A DNA stretch of 64,000 nucleotides from Paenibacillus aquistagni (GCF_900177815.1 NZ_FXAZ01000001.1:62001-126000); one strand, 5' to 3'; positions 1 to 8,797 are shown, numbered from the stretch's first letter. Notes: generated from the sequence alone by a model not told the origin. Translations and numbers: made by a program.

Positions 1-1514
1 GGCGGCTGGAGCACGCGGGAATCGCTGTTGAACTGATGACAACCGATGATGATCAGGTTGCTGTGGAGATTGCATCAGAACTTGATCGGCTGAATAAGGA
101 GCGTCAAAAGCTTGTCGAGACGATGGTGAAGGAAGCAGAACAGCAGCTTGCAGAGAAGATTGAGCTGTATGGAGAGGTTCCCAAGGTCATTGTACTATCG
201 AATGCAAGTTGGAATGTGGGCGTCATCGGCATTGTAGCCTCTAAGATTGTAGATCGTTACTACCGTCCCACTTTTATTCTTGGCATTGATGAAGCTACCG
301 GTAAGTGCAAAGGGTCTGCGCGTTCAATCGATGGATTTGACTTATATGAGTCCATGACGGAGATAAAGGATGTATTTGAGCACTATGGTGGACATACTGC
401 AGCAGCAGGCATGACCGTGTCTCAGGAGAAGCTTGCTGAGTTAGAGAGCCGCTTGATCGAGGTGGCAGACCGAGTGCTGAACGAGGAGCATTTTATTCCA
501 TGCACAGACGTAGATGCGGCTTGTGAACTGCAGGACATCTCCTTGAAGACGATTGAGGAGCTAAGTCTGTTAGAACCTTATGGGATGGGGAATTCCAGCC
601 CACGTGTTCTGATTCACAGCGCTGTAGTAGCCGAGACGCGTACAATGGGCAAGGAAGGACAGCATCTGAAGATCATGCTGAAGCAGAACCAGGCGGCCAT
701 GGATGCAGTAGCCTTCCAGAAGGGGGCGCTTAAGGATCGCATAGCGGATCAGGTGCAGGTGGAGGTGCTGGGTGAGCTCAGCATCAACGAATGGAACGGA
801 TCACGCAAGCCGCAGCTGATGCTGCAGGATATTCGGATTAACGAACGTCAGCTTTTTGACTATCGATATTGTTCTGATCCTGTTCAGACAGCGGTGCAGC
901 TGGCCCGCAAGCTTAATGATTCGATTGCTGGAGCGGCAGTCTGGTCAACAACGCTTAAGGAAGCAGGAGTGCATGCTGCGGAATCATTTGTTGATTGTCT
1001 AGATCGACAAACTGAAGATAATTCCTCTTTCCAAGAGCATGTAAAGGATGTTATCATCAGTTCGGTACCTGAATCGGCCGAGGCCTATTTAGCTCTAGCC
1101 AAGCGATATCCTGCCATGCAGAGAATGCATGTGGTGCTGCCAAAAGAACCGTCGGCGGGCAAGCTTAGAGCACCTAGCCGTCAGATGATTGTTCCCGTAT
1201 TTGCACACTTGCGAGAGCTCGGATCTTGGAAGGATGAGGAAAGCACGCTGCAGGCTATTTCATTGCGAACAGGTATGTCCAAGAGAGAGTTGCGCATCCT
1301 TATGAATGTGTTTGCTGATTTGGCTTTTGTTCAGGTGGAAGAGCAGGTGTCTGGCTGTACGTACGAGATGGTGAAGGAACCGAAGAAAACATCCTTGGAA
1401 AGTTCAAGCTGTTATCAAGCGTGGTCTGCTCAAAGCGAGTGGGAATCACTATGGTACCGTGGAACGGCAGCTGAACTGCGCGAGAAGCTGCTGGCGCCTT
1501 GGAATAAGCATTAG
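1..1514 (+). CDS. recJ: RecJ single-stranded-DNA 5'-3' exonuclease, C-terminal part (5' end outside window)
   Basis: The reading frame is open from base 3, upstream of the first ATG at 36, so this is the 3' portion of a gene that begins outside the window. The visible part carries the DHHA1 nucleic-acid-binding motif GGHTAAAGM (about base 386) that follows the DHH catalytic core in RecJ. An OB-like region and the long extra C-terminal domain typical of Bacillota RecJ (about residues 290-500) come after it. RecJ degrades single-stranded DNA in recombination and mismatch or base-excision repair in the cytoplasm. The catalytic DHH motif lies outside the window. apt follows, as in Bacillus. The family is clear; the total length cannot be judged. 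Confidence 0.93.
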   Translation, partial: RLEHAGIAVELMTTDDDQVAVEIASELDRLNKERQKLVETMVKEAEQQLAEKIELYGEVPKVIVLSNASWNVGVIGIVASKIVDRYYRPTFILGIDEATGKCKGSARSIDGFDLYESMTEIKDVFEHYGGHTAAAGMTVSQEKLAELESRLIEVADRVLNEEHFIPCTDVDAACELQDISLKTIEELSLLEPYGMGNSSPRVLIHSAVVAETRTMGKEGQHLKIMLKQNQAAMDAVAFQKGALKDRIADQVQVEVLGELSINEWNGSRKPQLMLQDIRINERQLFDYRYCSDPVQTAVQLARKLNDSIAGAAVWSTTLKEAGVHAAESFVDCLDRQTEDNSSFQEHVKDVIISSVPESAEAYLALAKRYPAMQRMHVVLPKEPSAGKLRAPSRQMIVPVFAHLRELGSWKDEESTLQAISLRTGMSKRELRILMNVFADLAFVQVEEQVSGCTYEMVKEPKKTSLESSSCYQAWSAQSEWESLWYRGTAAELREKLLAPWNKH

Positions 1515-1638
1515 GCATGATTCATGTTATCCATTTATACACGATAGAAGCGATGTCAGCAGGCGATTCCTTCTTTGAGAGTTGACTCTTCGAAGCATCC
1601 TTCTACATATTCTTTACTGTTCAAGGAGGAACCCTTTA

Positions 1639-2151
1639 ATGGATTTTAAGTCTTATATTCGAGTGATCGAGGATTTCCCGAAGCCGGGAATCAGCTTTAA
1701 GGATATTACAACGCTCTTGAAGGATGGAGATGCTTATCGCGCCTCGATTCAAGCGATTGAAGATCTGGTAAAGGATTTGGAGATTGACGTCATTGCTGGC
1801 CCTGAGGCAAGAGGCTTCGTTGTTGGCGCACCGTTGGCGGTTCAGATGGGCAAAGGCTTTGTCCCGATTCGCAAAAGCGGCAAGCTTCCAGGCAAAACGG
1901 TAGAGCAGGGCTATGATCTTGAATATGGCAGCGACAAGCTTGCTGTTCATGACGATGCGATTCAGCCCGGACAAAAAGTATTGATTGCCGACGATCTTCT
2001 GGCGACAGGCGGAACGATCTGCACAACGGTCAAATTGATCGAGCAGCTCGGTGGCGTTGTCGTTGGCGCGGTATTCATGATCGAGTTAGAGGAACTAAAC
2101 GGACGCGATAAGCTGCCAGGCCTACGCGTTCAATCCTTAATGACCTATTAA
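1639..2151 (+). CDS. apt: Adenine phosphoribosyltransferase
   Basis: This 170-residue protein converts adenine and PRPP to AMP in purine salvage. The PRPP-binding loop [13 protein letters not shown] is present, as is the FVPIRK segment usual in bacterial Apt. The ATG at 1639 follows an AAGGAGGA ribosome site at 1623-1630. A longer in-frame extension from 1582 has no ribosome site and was rejected. The length is normal for the family. A strong terminator follows at once, so apt ends the transcript coming from recJ. The order recJ-apt-relA is the Bacillus order, here interrupted by two genes. Confidence 0.96.
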   Translation: MDFKSYIRVIEDFPKPGISFKDITTLLKDGDAYRASIQAIEDLVKDLEIDVIAGPEARGFVVGAPLAVQMGKGFVPIRKSGKLPGKTVEQGYDLEYGSDKLAVHDDAIQPGQKVLIADDLLATGGTICTTVKLIEQLGGVVVGAVFMIELEELNGRDKLPGLRVQSLMTY

Positions 2152-2163
2152 TCTGATGAAATG

Positions 2164-2207
2164 CGGTATTCTAAGTTCTTGTAGCAGCTTAGAGTACCGT
2201 TTTTTTT
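2164..2207 (+). terminator. Intrinsic terminator after apt
   Basis: A 12-base stem (CGGTATTCTAAG / CTTAGAGTACCG, one G-U pair) closes a 12-base loop and is followed directly by eight T. It lies 12 bases after the apt stop codon. Confidence 0.9.
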
Positions 2208-2302
2208 GGTTTCAGCTTTACGATCGTGAAAGCACTGAGTTTATAAGCTTGCTTGGGATATTCAAATGCATCGTTATATGACACACGAAAGGCGGATTGC
2301 AC

Positions 2303-2839
2303 ATGGCCAATCGCAGAAGGAACATCGTCGTTACAGACTATGATGAACACTGGGTCTCTTTATTCGAGCAAGAAGCAGCGATTCTTCGTGATATTTTTAA
2401 GGATGAGCTCCTAGACATTCATCATATTGGCAGTACATCGGTGCCGCGCTTAAAAGCGAAGCCGATCATTGATATCCTGCCTGTTGTAAAGGATATTGCA
2501 AGGGTGGATGATTATAACGAATCTATGATAAACATAGATTATGAGCCGATGCACGAGTTTGGAATACAAGGAAGAAGATATTTCCGAAAGGGCGGGATAA
2601 ATCGAACACATCAATTGCATGTGTTTCAATTCGATAATACGTATGAGATCGAACGCCATCTAGCCGTTCGTGATTACTTGAGAACGCATCAAGAAGACAT
2701 GATTGCGTATGGGGACCTGAAGGAACAGCTCGCAGCATTGCACCCTGCGGATATTGAAGGATATTGTGACGGCAAGGATGAATTTGTTAAAGCATTGGAG
2801 AAAAGGGCTCTTGAGTGGAAGCGCGGTCTAACTGATTAG
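2303..2839 (+). CDS. GrpB/UPF0157 family protein (nucleotidyltransferase fold)
   Basis: A 178-residue protein of the GrpB family. It shows the family's core HIGSTSVP followed by KPIIDILP, which has the layout of a minimal nucleotidyltransferase active site (GS then D-x-D-like). In some organisms this domain is fused to dephospho-CoA kinase; here it stands alone. The ATG at 2303 is preceded by AAAGGCGG at 7 bases. The TTG at 2297 is too close to that site. The gene has no obvious link to its neighbours apt and uraA and is not part of the Bacillus order here. The biochemical role is not established; the family assignment is firm. Confidence 0.85.
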   Translation: MANRRRNIVVTDYDEHWVSLFEQEAAILRDIFKDELLDIHHIGSTSVPRLKAKPIIDILPVVKDIARVDDYNESMINIDYEPMHEFGIQGRRYFRKGGINRTHQLHVFQFDNTYEIERHLAVRDYLRTHQEDMIAYGDLKEQLAALHPADIEGYCDGKDEFVKALEKRALEWKRGLTD

Positions 2840-2881
2840 GCTCGCATTGTGTGCGATGAAGAGCGTTTAGATGATATAAAA

Positions 2882-2926
2882 AGAGCGCCCTAGACGATAA
2901 GGTCAATCATTCGTCTAGGGCGTTCT
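2882..2926 (-). terminator. Terminator of uraA (usable in both directions)
   Basis: A 16-base near-perfect inverted repeat (AGAGCGCCCTAGACGA / TCGTCTAGGGCGTTCT) with a 13-base loop sits between the convergent GrpB-type gene and uraA. Read on the minus strand it is followed by TTTTT, so it terminates uraA. On the plus strand the T content after it is poor. Confidence 0.85.
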
Positions 2927-2944
2927 CCGATGTAAGGATTACAT

Positions 2945-4222
2945 TTAATGAGCGGAGTCTTCTTTGTCGTTCGATAAGCCAAGCTTGTCAATGACGATGA
3001 AGAAGATATTCAAGACAATGGCAAGAATCGTGGCAAGCGCCATTCCTTTAAGCTCAACATCGCCAAGCTTCAGGGTAGCGCCGCTAATCCCGACCACAAT
3101 AACAAGTGTTGCCAAGATTAGATTTTTCGGATTACTGAAATCTACTTTGGAGTCTACAAAGATGCGAAGACCCGAAGCTGCAATGACGCCGAACAAGAGC
3201 AGGGATACGCCGCCCATTACCGGAGTTGGAATGTTGGCGATCAATGCCGAGAACTGGCCAAAGAACGAGAGCAGGATGGCGAGCGCGGCAGCACCGCCGA
3301 TTACGAATACGGAGTAGACGCGTGTAAGGGCTAATACCCCAATGTTCTCACCATACGTTGTATTTGGCGTGGAACCTACAAATCCTGATATAACAGTAGA
3401 AATACCGTTGCCTAACAAGGAACGATGAAGTCCAGGGTCGCTGGATAAATCTTTGCCAACAATATTGCTTGTTACCATCAAGTGTCCGATATGTTCTACG
3501 ATAACAACTAATGCAGCTGGCAAGATGATGCCAATCGCCGTCCAATTGAATTCAGGGAAAGTAATCGTAGGCATTTTAAGTATGGCGGCTTCTTTTATCG
3601 GTTCAAAGCTTGCCACTTTTAAGAAGAACGACAAGACATAGCCGACAATAATACCGATCAGTATCGGAATGATGCGGAAGAATCCGCGGAACATTACGTT
3701 CCCGATAACGGTAACAGCAAGCGTTACCACCGCTATGGTTATGTTTGTATAGTTGAATGCGCCCTCTGCATCAGGGAGGAAACCGGACATGTTAGCGGCT
3801 ACAGGAACAAGCTCAAGACCGATAACTGCGACAATAGCCCCCATTGCTGCTGGAGGGAATAGGATATCCAGCCAGCGCGTTCCTACCCATTTGACGATTA
3901 AGGCAACCACGATAAACACGATACCTACTATAATGAATGCGCCGAGTGCCTGAGGATAGTTCTCTGCTTTACCCGCTAACACTACGGTTACAGGCGAGAT
4001 GAAGGCAAAGCTTGAACCGAGATAAGCTGGGATCAGGCCGCGGCATAAGATCAGATAAAACAAAGTCCCGATTCCGTTCATCAGGAGAACGATTCCTGGA
4101 TCGACTCCAAAAAGATTAGGTACTAAAACAGTAGAGCCGAACATCGCAAACAGATGCTGGAAGCTAAGCAGTATGCCAGGACCAAGCGATGGCTTTTCGA
4201 GTACTTGAATTTCTCGTTGCAA
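2945..4222 (-). CDS. uraA: Uracil permease, NCS2 (UraA) family
   Basis: A 425-residue, very hydrophobic membrane protein. It shows the signature stretches of UraA-type permeases: SFQHLFAMFGSTVLVP near the N terminus, AYLGSSFAFISPV, and LFPPAAMGAIVAVIGLELV. These fit uracil:proton symport better than the xanthine/guanine branch. The start is TTG at 4222, with GGGAG about 10 bases upstream. It stands alone on the minus strand, divergent from relA. No PyrR-type attenuator or purine riboswitch fits in the short leader. Instead an inverted repeat sits inside the proposed promoter (4279-4294). Substrate identity is inferred from family resemblance. Confidence 0.92.
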   Translation of the reverse strand: MQREIQVLEKPSLGPGILLSFQHLFAMFGSTVLVPNLFGVDPGIVLLMNGIGTLFYLILCRGLIPAYLGSSFAFISPVTVVLAGKAENYPQALGAFIIVGIVFIVVALIVKWVGTRWLDILFPPAAMGAIVAVIGLELVPVAANMSGFLPDAEGAFNYTNITIAVVTLAVTVIGNVMFRGFFRIIPILIGIIVGYVLSFFLKVASFEPIKEAAILKMPTITFPEFNWTAIGIILPAALVVIVEHIGHLMVTSNIVGKDLSSDPGLHRSLLGNGISTVISGFVGSTPNTTYGENIGVLALTRVYSVFVIGGAAALAILLSFFGQFSALIANIPTPVMGGVSLLLFGVIAASGLRIFVDSKVDFSNPKNLILATLVIVVGISGATLKLGDVELKGMALATILAIVLNIFFIVIDKLGLSNDKEDSAH

Positions 4223-4271
4223 TGAGGATGCACTCCCTTTTTTCTATTTGATTGTGTAAACCTAACTATAT

Positions 4272-4301
4272 AATTTACATGGAACGGGTTCCATATTTCA
4301 A
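4272..4301 (-). promoter_or_regulatory. Proposed uraA promoter with an inverted-repeat operator in its spacer
   Basis: On the minus strand a TTGAAA (4301-4296) and a TAAATT (4277-4272) are separated by 18 bases. That spacer contains ATGGAAC-GG-GTTCCAT (4279-4294), a perfect 7-base inverted repeat with a 2-base centre. The size and TGGAA/TTCCA arms resemble LacI-family operators, though the central CG is absent. The -10 is weak. The regulator is unknown. Confidence 0.5.
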
Positions 4302-4414
4302 TATCTTTTTTCATTTTCGTGTCAAAAAAGATAACATCATCCCTGTTTTTCTGGAATAAGATCGCTTAATTCGACATATTATGACAAAATTCGCAATGAA
4401 AAATGGGATAACCA

Positions 4415-4443
4415 TTGACGTGTATACGGTTCAAAGGCATAAT
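4415..4443 (+). promoter_or_regulatory. Proposed sigma-A promoter of relA
   Basis: TTGACG (4415-4420), 17 bases, then CATAAT (4438-4443). Transcription would start near 4450, giving a leader of about 58 bases before the relA ATG. Confidence 0.65.
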
Positions 4444-4507
4444 TATAGGATAATCTGTAAACAGGGACGACGCACGACCCAAATGGAAAGGAATCGAGAC
4501 GAGTCCG

Positions 4508-6709
4508 ATGGGCATAGATCAATTATTGACGAAAGCTTCAACTTATATAAAAGAACCAGATTTGGACCGCATTCGTGAAGCTTATGAATTCGCTGACAAA
4601 GCCCACTACGGGCAAGTGCGCAAATCTGGAGAGCCATATATCCTCCACCCACTAGCTGTGGCGGATATTGTGGTGAGCATGCAGATGGACCCGACCTCTG
4701 TTGTCGCGGCCCTGCTTCATGATGTCGTCGAAGACACCTCTGTCTCGCTTGAAGAAGTACGGGAAAAGTTCGGTGATACCTGTGCGATGCTTGTGGATGG
4801 CTTGACAAAGCTTGAGCGCATCCGGTTCCGCTCCAAGGAAGAGCAGCAAAACGAGAATTATCGGAAGATGTTTGTTGCAATGGCTAATGATATTCGCGTC
4901 ATTGTGATCAAGCTTGCCGATCGCCTTCATAATATGCGTACGCTTAAGTTTCAATCTGAGGAAAGCCAGCGCCGCATTGCCTATGAGACGCTCGAAATCT
5001 TCTGCCCGATTGCGCATCGTCTAGGGATATCTGCGATCAAGTGGGAGATGGAGGATATTGCGCTTCGTTATTTGAACCCGCAGCAGTATTACCGGATCGC
5101 GAATCTGATGCACAAGAAGCGGGCAGAGCGAGAGCAATTCATTACCGATGTGATTGATCGCATCAAAGAGAAGCTTGATGAGATGGGCATCGAGGCCGAT
5201 CTGTCAGGCAGACCGAAGCATATCTATAGCGTCTACAAAAAAATGACCGTCAAGAACAAGCAGTTCAACGAGATCTATGATCTGCTTGCCATCCGCATTC
5301 TGGTGGATAATATTAAAGACTGCTACGCAACTCTAGGCATTATCCATACGCTGTGGAAGCCGATGCCTGGCCGATTTAAAGACTATATCGCCATGCCGAA
5401 GGCGAATATGTATCAGTCGCTGCATACGACCGTGATAGGGCCGACAGGTGAACCTACCGAAGTGCAGATTCGAACATGGGACATGCACCGCACGGCGGAG
5501 TACGGGGTTGCCGCGCACTGGGCCTATAAGGAAGGCAATCCCAATGGCGTAGGGGGCAGCTTCGAGGAGAAGATGACATTCCTGCGCGAGATCTTGGATC
5601 TGCAGCAGGAGACAAAGGATGCGAGCGAATTCGTCGAATCGCTCAAGATGGACTTTTTCTCGGATCTCGTGTTCGTCTTTACGCCTAAAGGCGAAGTTAT
5701 TGAGCTTCCTGCAGGCTCGGTGCCGCTTGACTTTGCGTATCGCATTCATACCGAGGTCGGGAACCGGACGATTGGCGCCAAGGTGAACGGACGCATCGTA
5801 CCGCTTGATCATAAGCTGAAGACAGGCGATATTGTAGAAATTCTGACTTCGAAGCATTCTTACGGTCCGAGCGTGGACTGGATGAAGATTGCTCAGTCTT
5901 CTCACGCGAGATCGAAGATCAAGCAGTGGTTCAAGAAGGAAAAGCGGGAGGAGAATGTTCAGAAGGGACGCGAAGCGATTGAAAAAGAACTGAAGCGTCT
6001 TGGCATGGACGTGATGGAAACACAGGCGTTAATGGCAGAAGACAAGCTGTTAGAAGCCGCTAAGAAGTTTAATTTCAATGACGTCGAAGATATGATGTCA
6101 GCGATCGGATTTGGCGGCTTGACCGCTGCGCAGGTCTGCACAAGATTGACAGAGAAGATGCGCAAGGAAGCCGAAGAAGCGCAGCTTAAGCATCTCGAAT
6201 TGACACAAGAAGTCAAAGAGATGAAGAAGGACACGACGAATCGCAAGTCAAGGCCAACGAATGGGGTTCGCGTGAAAGGCATCGATAACCTGCTTGTCCG
6301 CTTTGCCCGCTGCTGCAACCCGGTGCCTGGGGATGATATCGTAGGTTATGTGACGAGAGGCCGTGGAGTTTCTGTCCACCGGGCAGACTGCTTGAACCTG
6401 CCGCAGGAGATTGAAGGGGAGGAAGCAGAGCGCATCATCGAAGTCGAATGGGAAGATTCGAACGAGGCGAATTACAGTGTCGATATTGAGATTACCGGCA
6501 TGGATCGCCGCGGCTTCCTGAATGAAGTGCTGCAGGTGGTATCTGAGAGCAAGACAAATATTGCAGCCGTATCTGGAAGATCGGATAAGAACAAGCTTGC
6601 GTTAATCCATATGACTGTGCTGATCCGCAATACGGAGCATTTGCAGTCTGTTGTGGAGAAGATCAAGCGGGTCAAGGATGTTTATACGGTTCAGCGTATT
6701 ATGCAGTAA
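4508..6709 (+). CDS. relA: Bifunctional (p)ppGpp synthetase/hydrolase RelA (Rel)
   Basis: A 733-residue long Rel protein, close to the usual Bacillota length. The hydrolase HD domain has its HD pair at residues 71-72 (LLHDVVEDT). In the synthetase domain the RFKD motif at 289-292 is the form found in bifunctional enzymes, not the ExDD form of E. coli RelA. TGS (about 395-460), a Cys/His-containing region (RCCNPVPGDD) and a C-terminal ACT domain (about 655-733) follow. It makes and degrades (p)ppGpp during amino-acid starvation, at the ribosome. The ATG at 4508 has only a distant AAAGGA about 14 bases upstream, so initiation may be weak. Its place before dtd is conserved in Bacillus. Confidence 0.97.
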   Translation: MGIDQLLTKASTYIKEPDLDRIREAYEFADKAHYGQVRKSGEPYILHPLAVADIVVSMQMDPTSVVAALLHDVVEDTSVSLEEVREKFGDTCAMLVDGLTKLERIRFRSKEEQQNENYRKMFVAMANDIRVIVIKLADRLHNMRTLKFQSEESQRRIAYETLEIFCPIAHRLGISAIKWEMEDIALRYLNPQQYYRIANLMHKKRAEREQFITDVIDRIKEKLDEMGIEADLSGRPKHIYSVYKKMTVKNKQFNEIYDLLAIRILVDNIKDCYATLGIIHTLWKPMPGRFKDYIAMPKANMYQSLHTTVIGPTGEPTEVQIRTWDMHRTAEYGVAAHWAYKEGNPNGVGGSFEEKMTFLREILDLQQETKDASEFVESLKMDFFSDLVFVFTPKGEVIELPAGSVPLDFAYRIHTEVGNRTIGAKVNGRIVPLDHKLKTGDIVEILTSKHSYGPSVDWMKIAQSSHARSKIKQWFKKEKREENVQKGREAIEKELKRLGMDVMETQALMAEDKLLEAAKKFNFNDVEDMMSAIGFGGLTAAQVCTRLTEKMRKEAEEAQLKHLELTQEVKEMKKDTTNRKSRPTNGVRVKGIDNLLVRFARCCNPVPGDDIVGYVTRGRGVSVHRADCLNLPQEIEGEEAERIIEVEWEDSNEANYSVDIEITGMDRRGFLNEVLQVVSESKTNIAAVSGRSDKNKLALIHMTVLIRNTEHLQSVVEKIKRVKDVYTVQRIMQ

Positions 6710-6780
6710 CGAAGCAGCAACGAATGGAACGCATAAAGAGATGACATAGAGACTTCAAACAACGTTATACCTGCAATGAA

Positions 6781-6807
6781 CAGCTGCCGAATGAGGCGGC
6801 TGTTTTT
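6781..6807 (+). terminator. Intrinsic terminator after relA
   Basis: CAGCTGCC / GGCGGCTG (one G-U pair) with a 6-base loop, followed by TTTTT. It lies about 70 bases after the relA stop, so dtd probably has its own promoter. Confidence 0.85.
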
Positions 6808-7128
6808 GTAAGTGTTGCAGAATCTACTGTTTTTTAAGTCGAGAAGCCTTTTGTTAATATCTTCAGGTCTTTCAGATGACGCATGACTTTAACCTAGTCA
6901 TTCGTTTACGTTGTGGACGGAATTTGTTGTAAAATGCAATTTGTTAAAGAAACTTTTGCACTAAATCGCATTCTTGACATTTAGCGCCTTACGTAGCAGC
7001 ATAGCTAACCATAAGGATGGATAACAGAGGGCAAGTTGTAACCCCATTATTTTGGATCAACAAAGTGGCCCGAGTTAATGAGCGAAGTGGAATAAATGAA
7101 CGCAGTGGAACAAAGGAGAGACACAAAG
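6808..7128 (+). other. Gene-free stretch between relA terminator and dtd
   Basis: I see no gene or structured leader here. A TTGACA lies at about 6974 but no good -10 box follows at 16-18 bases. Just before dtd there is a short direct repetition of GAACGCAGTGGAA-like sequence (7085-7110). Confidence 0.5.
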
Positions 7129-7578
7129 ATGAAAATCGTTGTACAGCGCGCAAAAGATGCAAAAGTTGTTGTTGAAGGCCAAACGGTTGGCCAGATTGAT
7201 AAAGGGTTCATGCTGCTTGTTGGCGTAACGCATGAGGATACGGAGCAGGATGTAAACTGGCTGGCGGACAAGATTGTGGGTCTTCGCGTCTTTGAAGACG
7301 AAGCAGGCAAGATGAACCATTCGGTTCAAGACATAGGTGGAGCTATTTTATCGGTATCACAGTTTACGTTGTATGGCGACTGCCGCAAGGGCAGAAGACC
7401 GAACTTTATGGCTGCAGCTCGTCCTGAGCAAGCTGAGCAGCTGTACGAGCGCTTCAATGATCGGCTGCGAAGCCATGGCCTTACAGTAGAGACGGGCCGA
7501 TTCGGTGCAATGATGGATGTTTCCTTTATCAATGATGGTCCGGTTACCTTGATTTTGGATAGTGAGGGAAAGGCGTAG
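7129..7578 (+). CDS. dtd: D-aminoacyl-tRNA deacylase
   Basis: A 149-residue protein of exactly the expected family length. It hydrolyses D-aminoacyl-tRNA (and Gly-tRNA-Ala), protecting translation from D-amino acids. Residues 77-84 (SQFTLYGD) and the following KGRRPNF form the conserved catalytic core. GPVT at 137-140 is the Gly-cisPro motif that reaches across the dimer to enforce D-chirality. The ATG at 7129 has AAAGGAGA 9 bases upstream. An upstream in-frame ATG at 7096 lacks a ribosome site. Its place after relA is the Bacillus order. Confidence 0.97.
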   Translation: MKIVVQRAKDAKVVVEGQTVGQIDKGFMLLVGVTHEDTEQDVNWLADKIVGLRVFEDEAGKMNHSVQDIGGAILSVSQFTLYGDCRKGRRPNFMAAARPEQAEQLYERFNDRLRSHGLTVETGRFGAMMDVSFINDGPVTLILDSEGKA

Positions 7579-7619
7579 GGCATACTAAGGCATCAATTCT
7601 TCACAAAGGAGCCTGAAAT

Positions 7620-7766
7620 ATGCGACAATCTCTGCAGCAGTTAGCCGTTCAGTATGGTGCGCATCGTCATGCCCATTCTCATCGCGAACGAATGATGGAG
7701 CTAAGACAGCATGAGCCAGAAGCTTGTCAACAGCGCCGAGAGGCGCCTGCTGGTCGCCGATGTTGA
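7620..7766 (+). CDS. Possible 48-residue small protein, unrecognised
   Basis: An ATG at 7620 follows a good AAAGGAG site (7605-7611) and opens a 48-codon frame ending at 7764-7766. The product is rich in His, Arg and Gln, contains one Cys at the C terminus, and has no membrane segment or family I recognise. Another frame from 7711 (start MSQKLVNSAERRLLVADV, 24 codons) has more ordinary codon use, so the two could be pieces of one gene broken by a frameshift. It lies where B. subtilis has an amidase gene (yrvJ), but it does not resemble one. Treat as doubtful. Confidence 0.3.
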   Translation: MRQSLQQLAVQYGAHRHAHSHRERMMELRQHEPEACQQRREAPAGRRC

Positions 7767-7936
7767 GAATCTTCGTCATGTATAGAGGCATTCGTTTGGC
7801 AATTATTGTGTTTCAGGCCATGAGAATGAGGTTAATGGAACACTACACCAACATCCAAGATGAAGCTTCAAATACGGATGATTGGACTATTCAAACGGCA
7901 ATCGCATGAGAATCCAATGATAACGAGGTGATCATC

Positions 7937-8389
7937 ATGACACGAATTCAAGCTTATACAAGAACGGAAAACGAAGCGGAGGCGCTGCGCACCTCTCTTG
8001 TTAAGGTGGAAGCCACGCAGATCGAGATCGGATCTATGGAAGATCCACTGGACAAAGGGGCAATGGTTTTTGCACCGCTGCCAGCGAACCCAGCTGGAGT
8101 CAGCTATGCAGGGTCCACCGCTCTTGGCAATGCAGGAGTAGTGGTTACGAATCCCAGCACAGAGGACAACGACGAGGTAGGGGCTCCTTATGAGGCGCGC
8201 TCAGAGGATATTCCGCTTGCAACTGACCGTGATGCCATTCTTGATGATGGCGATGATATCGTTGATGCCCCTAGCGATTTGCAATACGTCGTATCTGCTG
8301 TTGTTCCTGAGGAGCGTTATCGTGAAGCAGTACAGATGATTCGCAATCGCGGAGGCTATGTACTGAATACGAGTGCGCGTGTGGAGTAA
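7937..8389 (+). CDS. Conserved small acidic protein, unknown function
   Basis: A 150-residue soluble protein starting at the ATG at 7937, with GAGGTG 6 bases upstream. Residues 1-25 (TRIQAYTRTENEAEALRTSL) and the last 35 residues (LQYVVSAVVPEERYREAVQ...) look like the two halves of a small alpha/beta domain. An acidic, Ala/Pro/Asp-rich middle of about 70 residues separates them. This layout recalls stress-protein-17M-like proteins of Paenibacillus, but that is only a resemblance. A terminator 100 bases downstream closes the unit. No function can be assigned from sequence or neighbours. Confidence 0.7.
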   Translation: MTRIQAYTRTENEAEALRTSLVKVEATQIEIGSMEDPLDKGAMVFAPLPANPAGVSYAGSTALGNAGVVVTNPSTEDNDEVGAPYEARSEDIPLATDRDAILDDGDDIVDAPSDLQYVVSAVVPEERYREAVQMIRNRGGYVLNTSARVE

Positions 8390-8495
8390 ATGTGAGCGGC
8401 AGGCAGGCTCCCGTACATCTATAGGGATGTAATAGAATGGCTTATTAGAAACTAAGCATGTACTTTTAACACATGTTCTTTATAAGAGTTCAAGC

Positions 8496-8530
8496 TGCTC
8501 ACTTCGTTACGAGGTGAGCATTTTTCTTTT
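8496..8530 (+). terminator. Intrinsic terminator
   Basis: An 11-base stem (TGCTCACTTCG / CGAGGTGAGCA) with a TTA loop is followed by TTTTTCTTTT. It ends the transcript of the acidic small protein. Confidence 0.88.
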
Positions 8531-8627
8531 CAGCAAAGGGAGGCCTAATGCTTGTTAAGAATAAAAACATGAGAAAAACGGTGTAGAGAATGCTTATAGA
8601 AGCTCGGTTATAAAGCGCTTTCTTTGT

Positions 8628-8682
8628 TGTAATCTTTTTGTAATATCCGTTTCATGTTCCTTTAATAAATGTTTCCTATAAT
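8628..8682 (+). promoter_or_regulatory. WalR-type direct repeat with TATAAT box, no gene downstream
   Basis: TGTAAT-N5-TGTAAT (8628-8644) matches exactly the direct repeat recognised by WalR (YycF), TGTWAH-N5-TGTWAH. A TATAAT lies at 8677-8682 with only a poor -35 (about 8654-8659), as expected for an activator-dependent promoter. Transcription would start near 8689. A terminator at 8721-8748 would end the RNA after about 60 bases. The neighbouring B. subtilis locus has a cell-wall amidase at this point. Confidence 0.5.
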
Positions 8683-8720
8683 AGGCTCATGACCCCCTTT
8701 TAAGAATATATATTTTGTTG

Positions 8721-8748
8721 ACCTACAATGATGATTGTAGGTTTTTTT
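8721..8748 (+). terminator. Intrinsic terminator of a short transcript
   Basis: ACCTACAAT / ATTGTAGGT, a perfect 9-base stem with a 4-base loop, continues into a run of seven T. No open frame lies between it and the TATAAT box at 8677. Confidence 0.85.
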
Positions 8749-8768
8749 CTGTTTATATAAGGGAATGC

Positions 8769-8797
8769 TTGACTTTAGTGTGCTGCATTATTACAAT
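8769..8797 (+). promoter_or_regulatory. Sigma-A promoter of the hisS-aspS T-box operon
   Basis: TTGACT (8769-8774), a 17-base spacer, then TACAAT (8792-8797). The RNA would start near 8804, about 40 bases before the first conserved T-box element. Confidence 0.75.

Noticed and set aside
4223-4271. Purine riboswitch or PyrR attenuator before uraA
   Set aside because: The leader is about 43 bases, too short, with no terminator hairpin or aptamer sequence.
6974-7010. Promoter before dtd
   Set aside because: A TTGACA is present but no acceptable -10 box lies 16-18 bases downstream.
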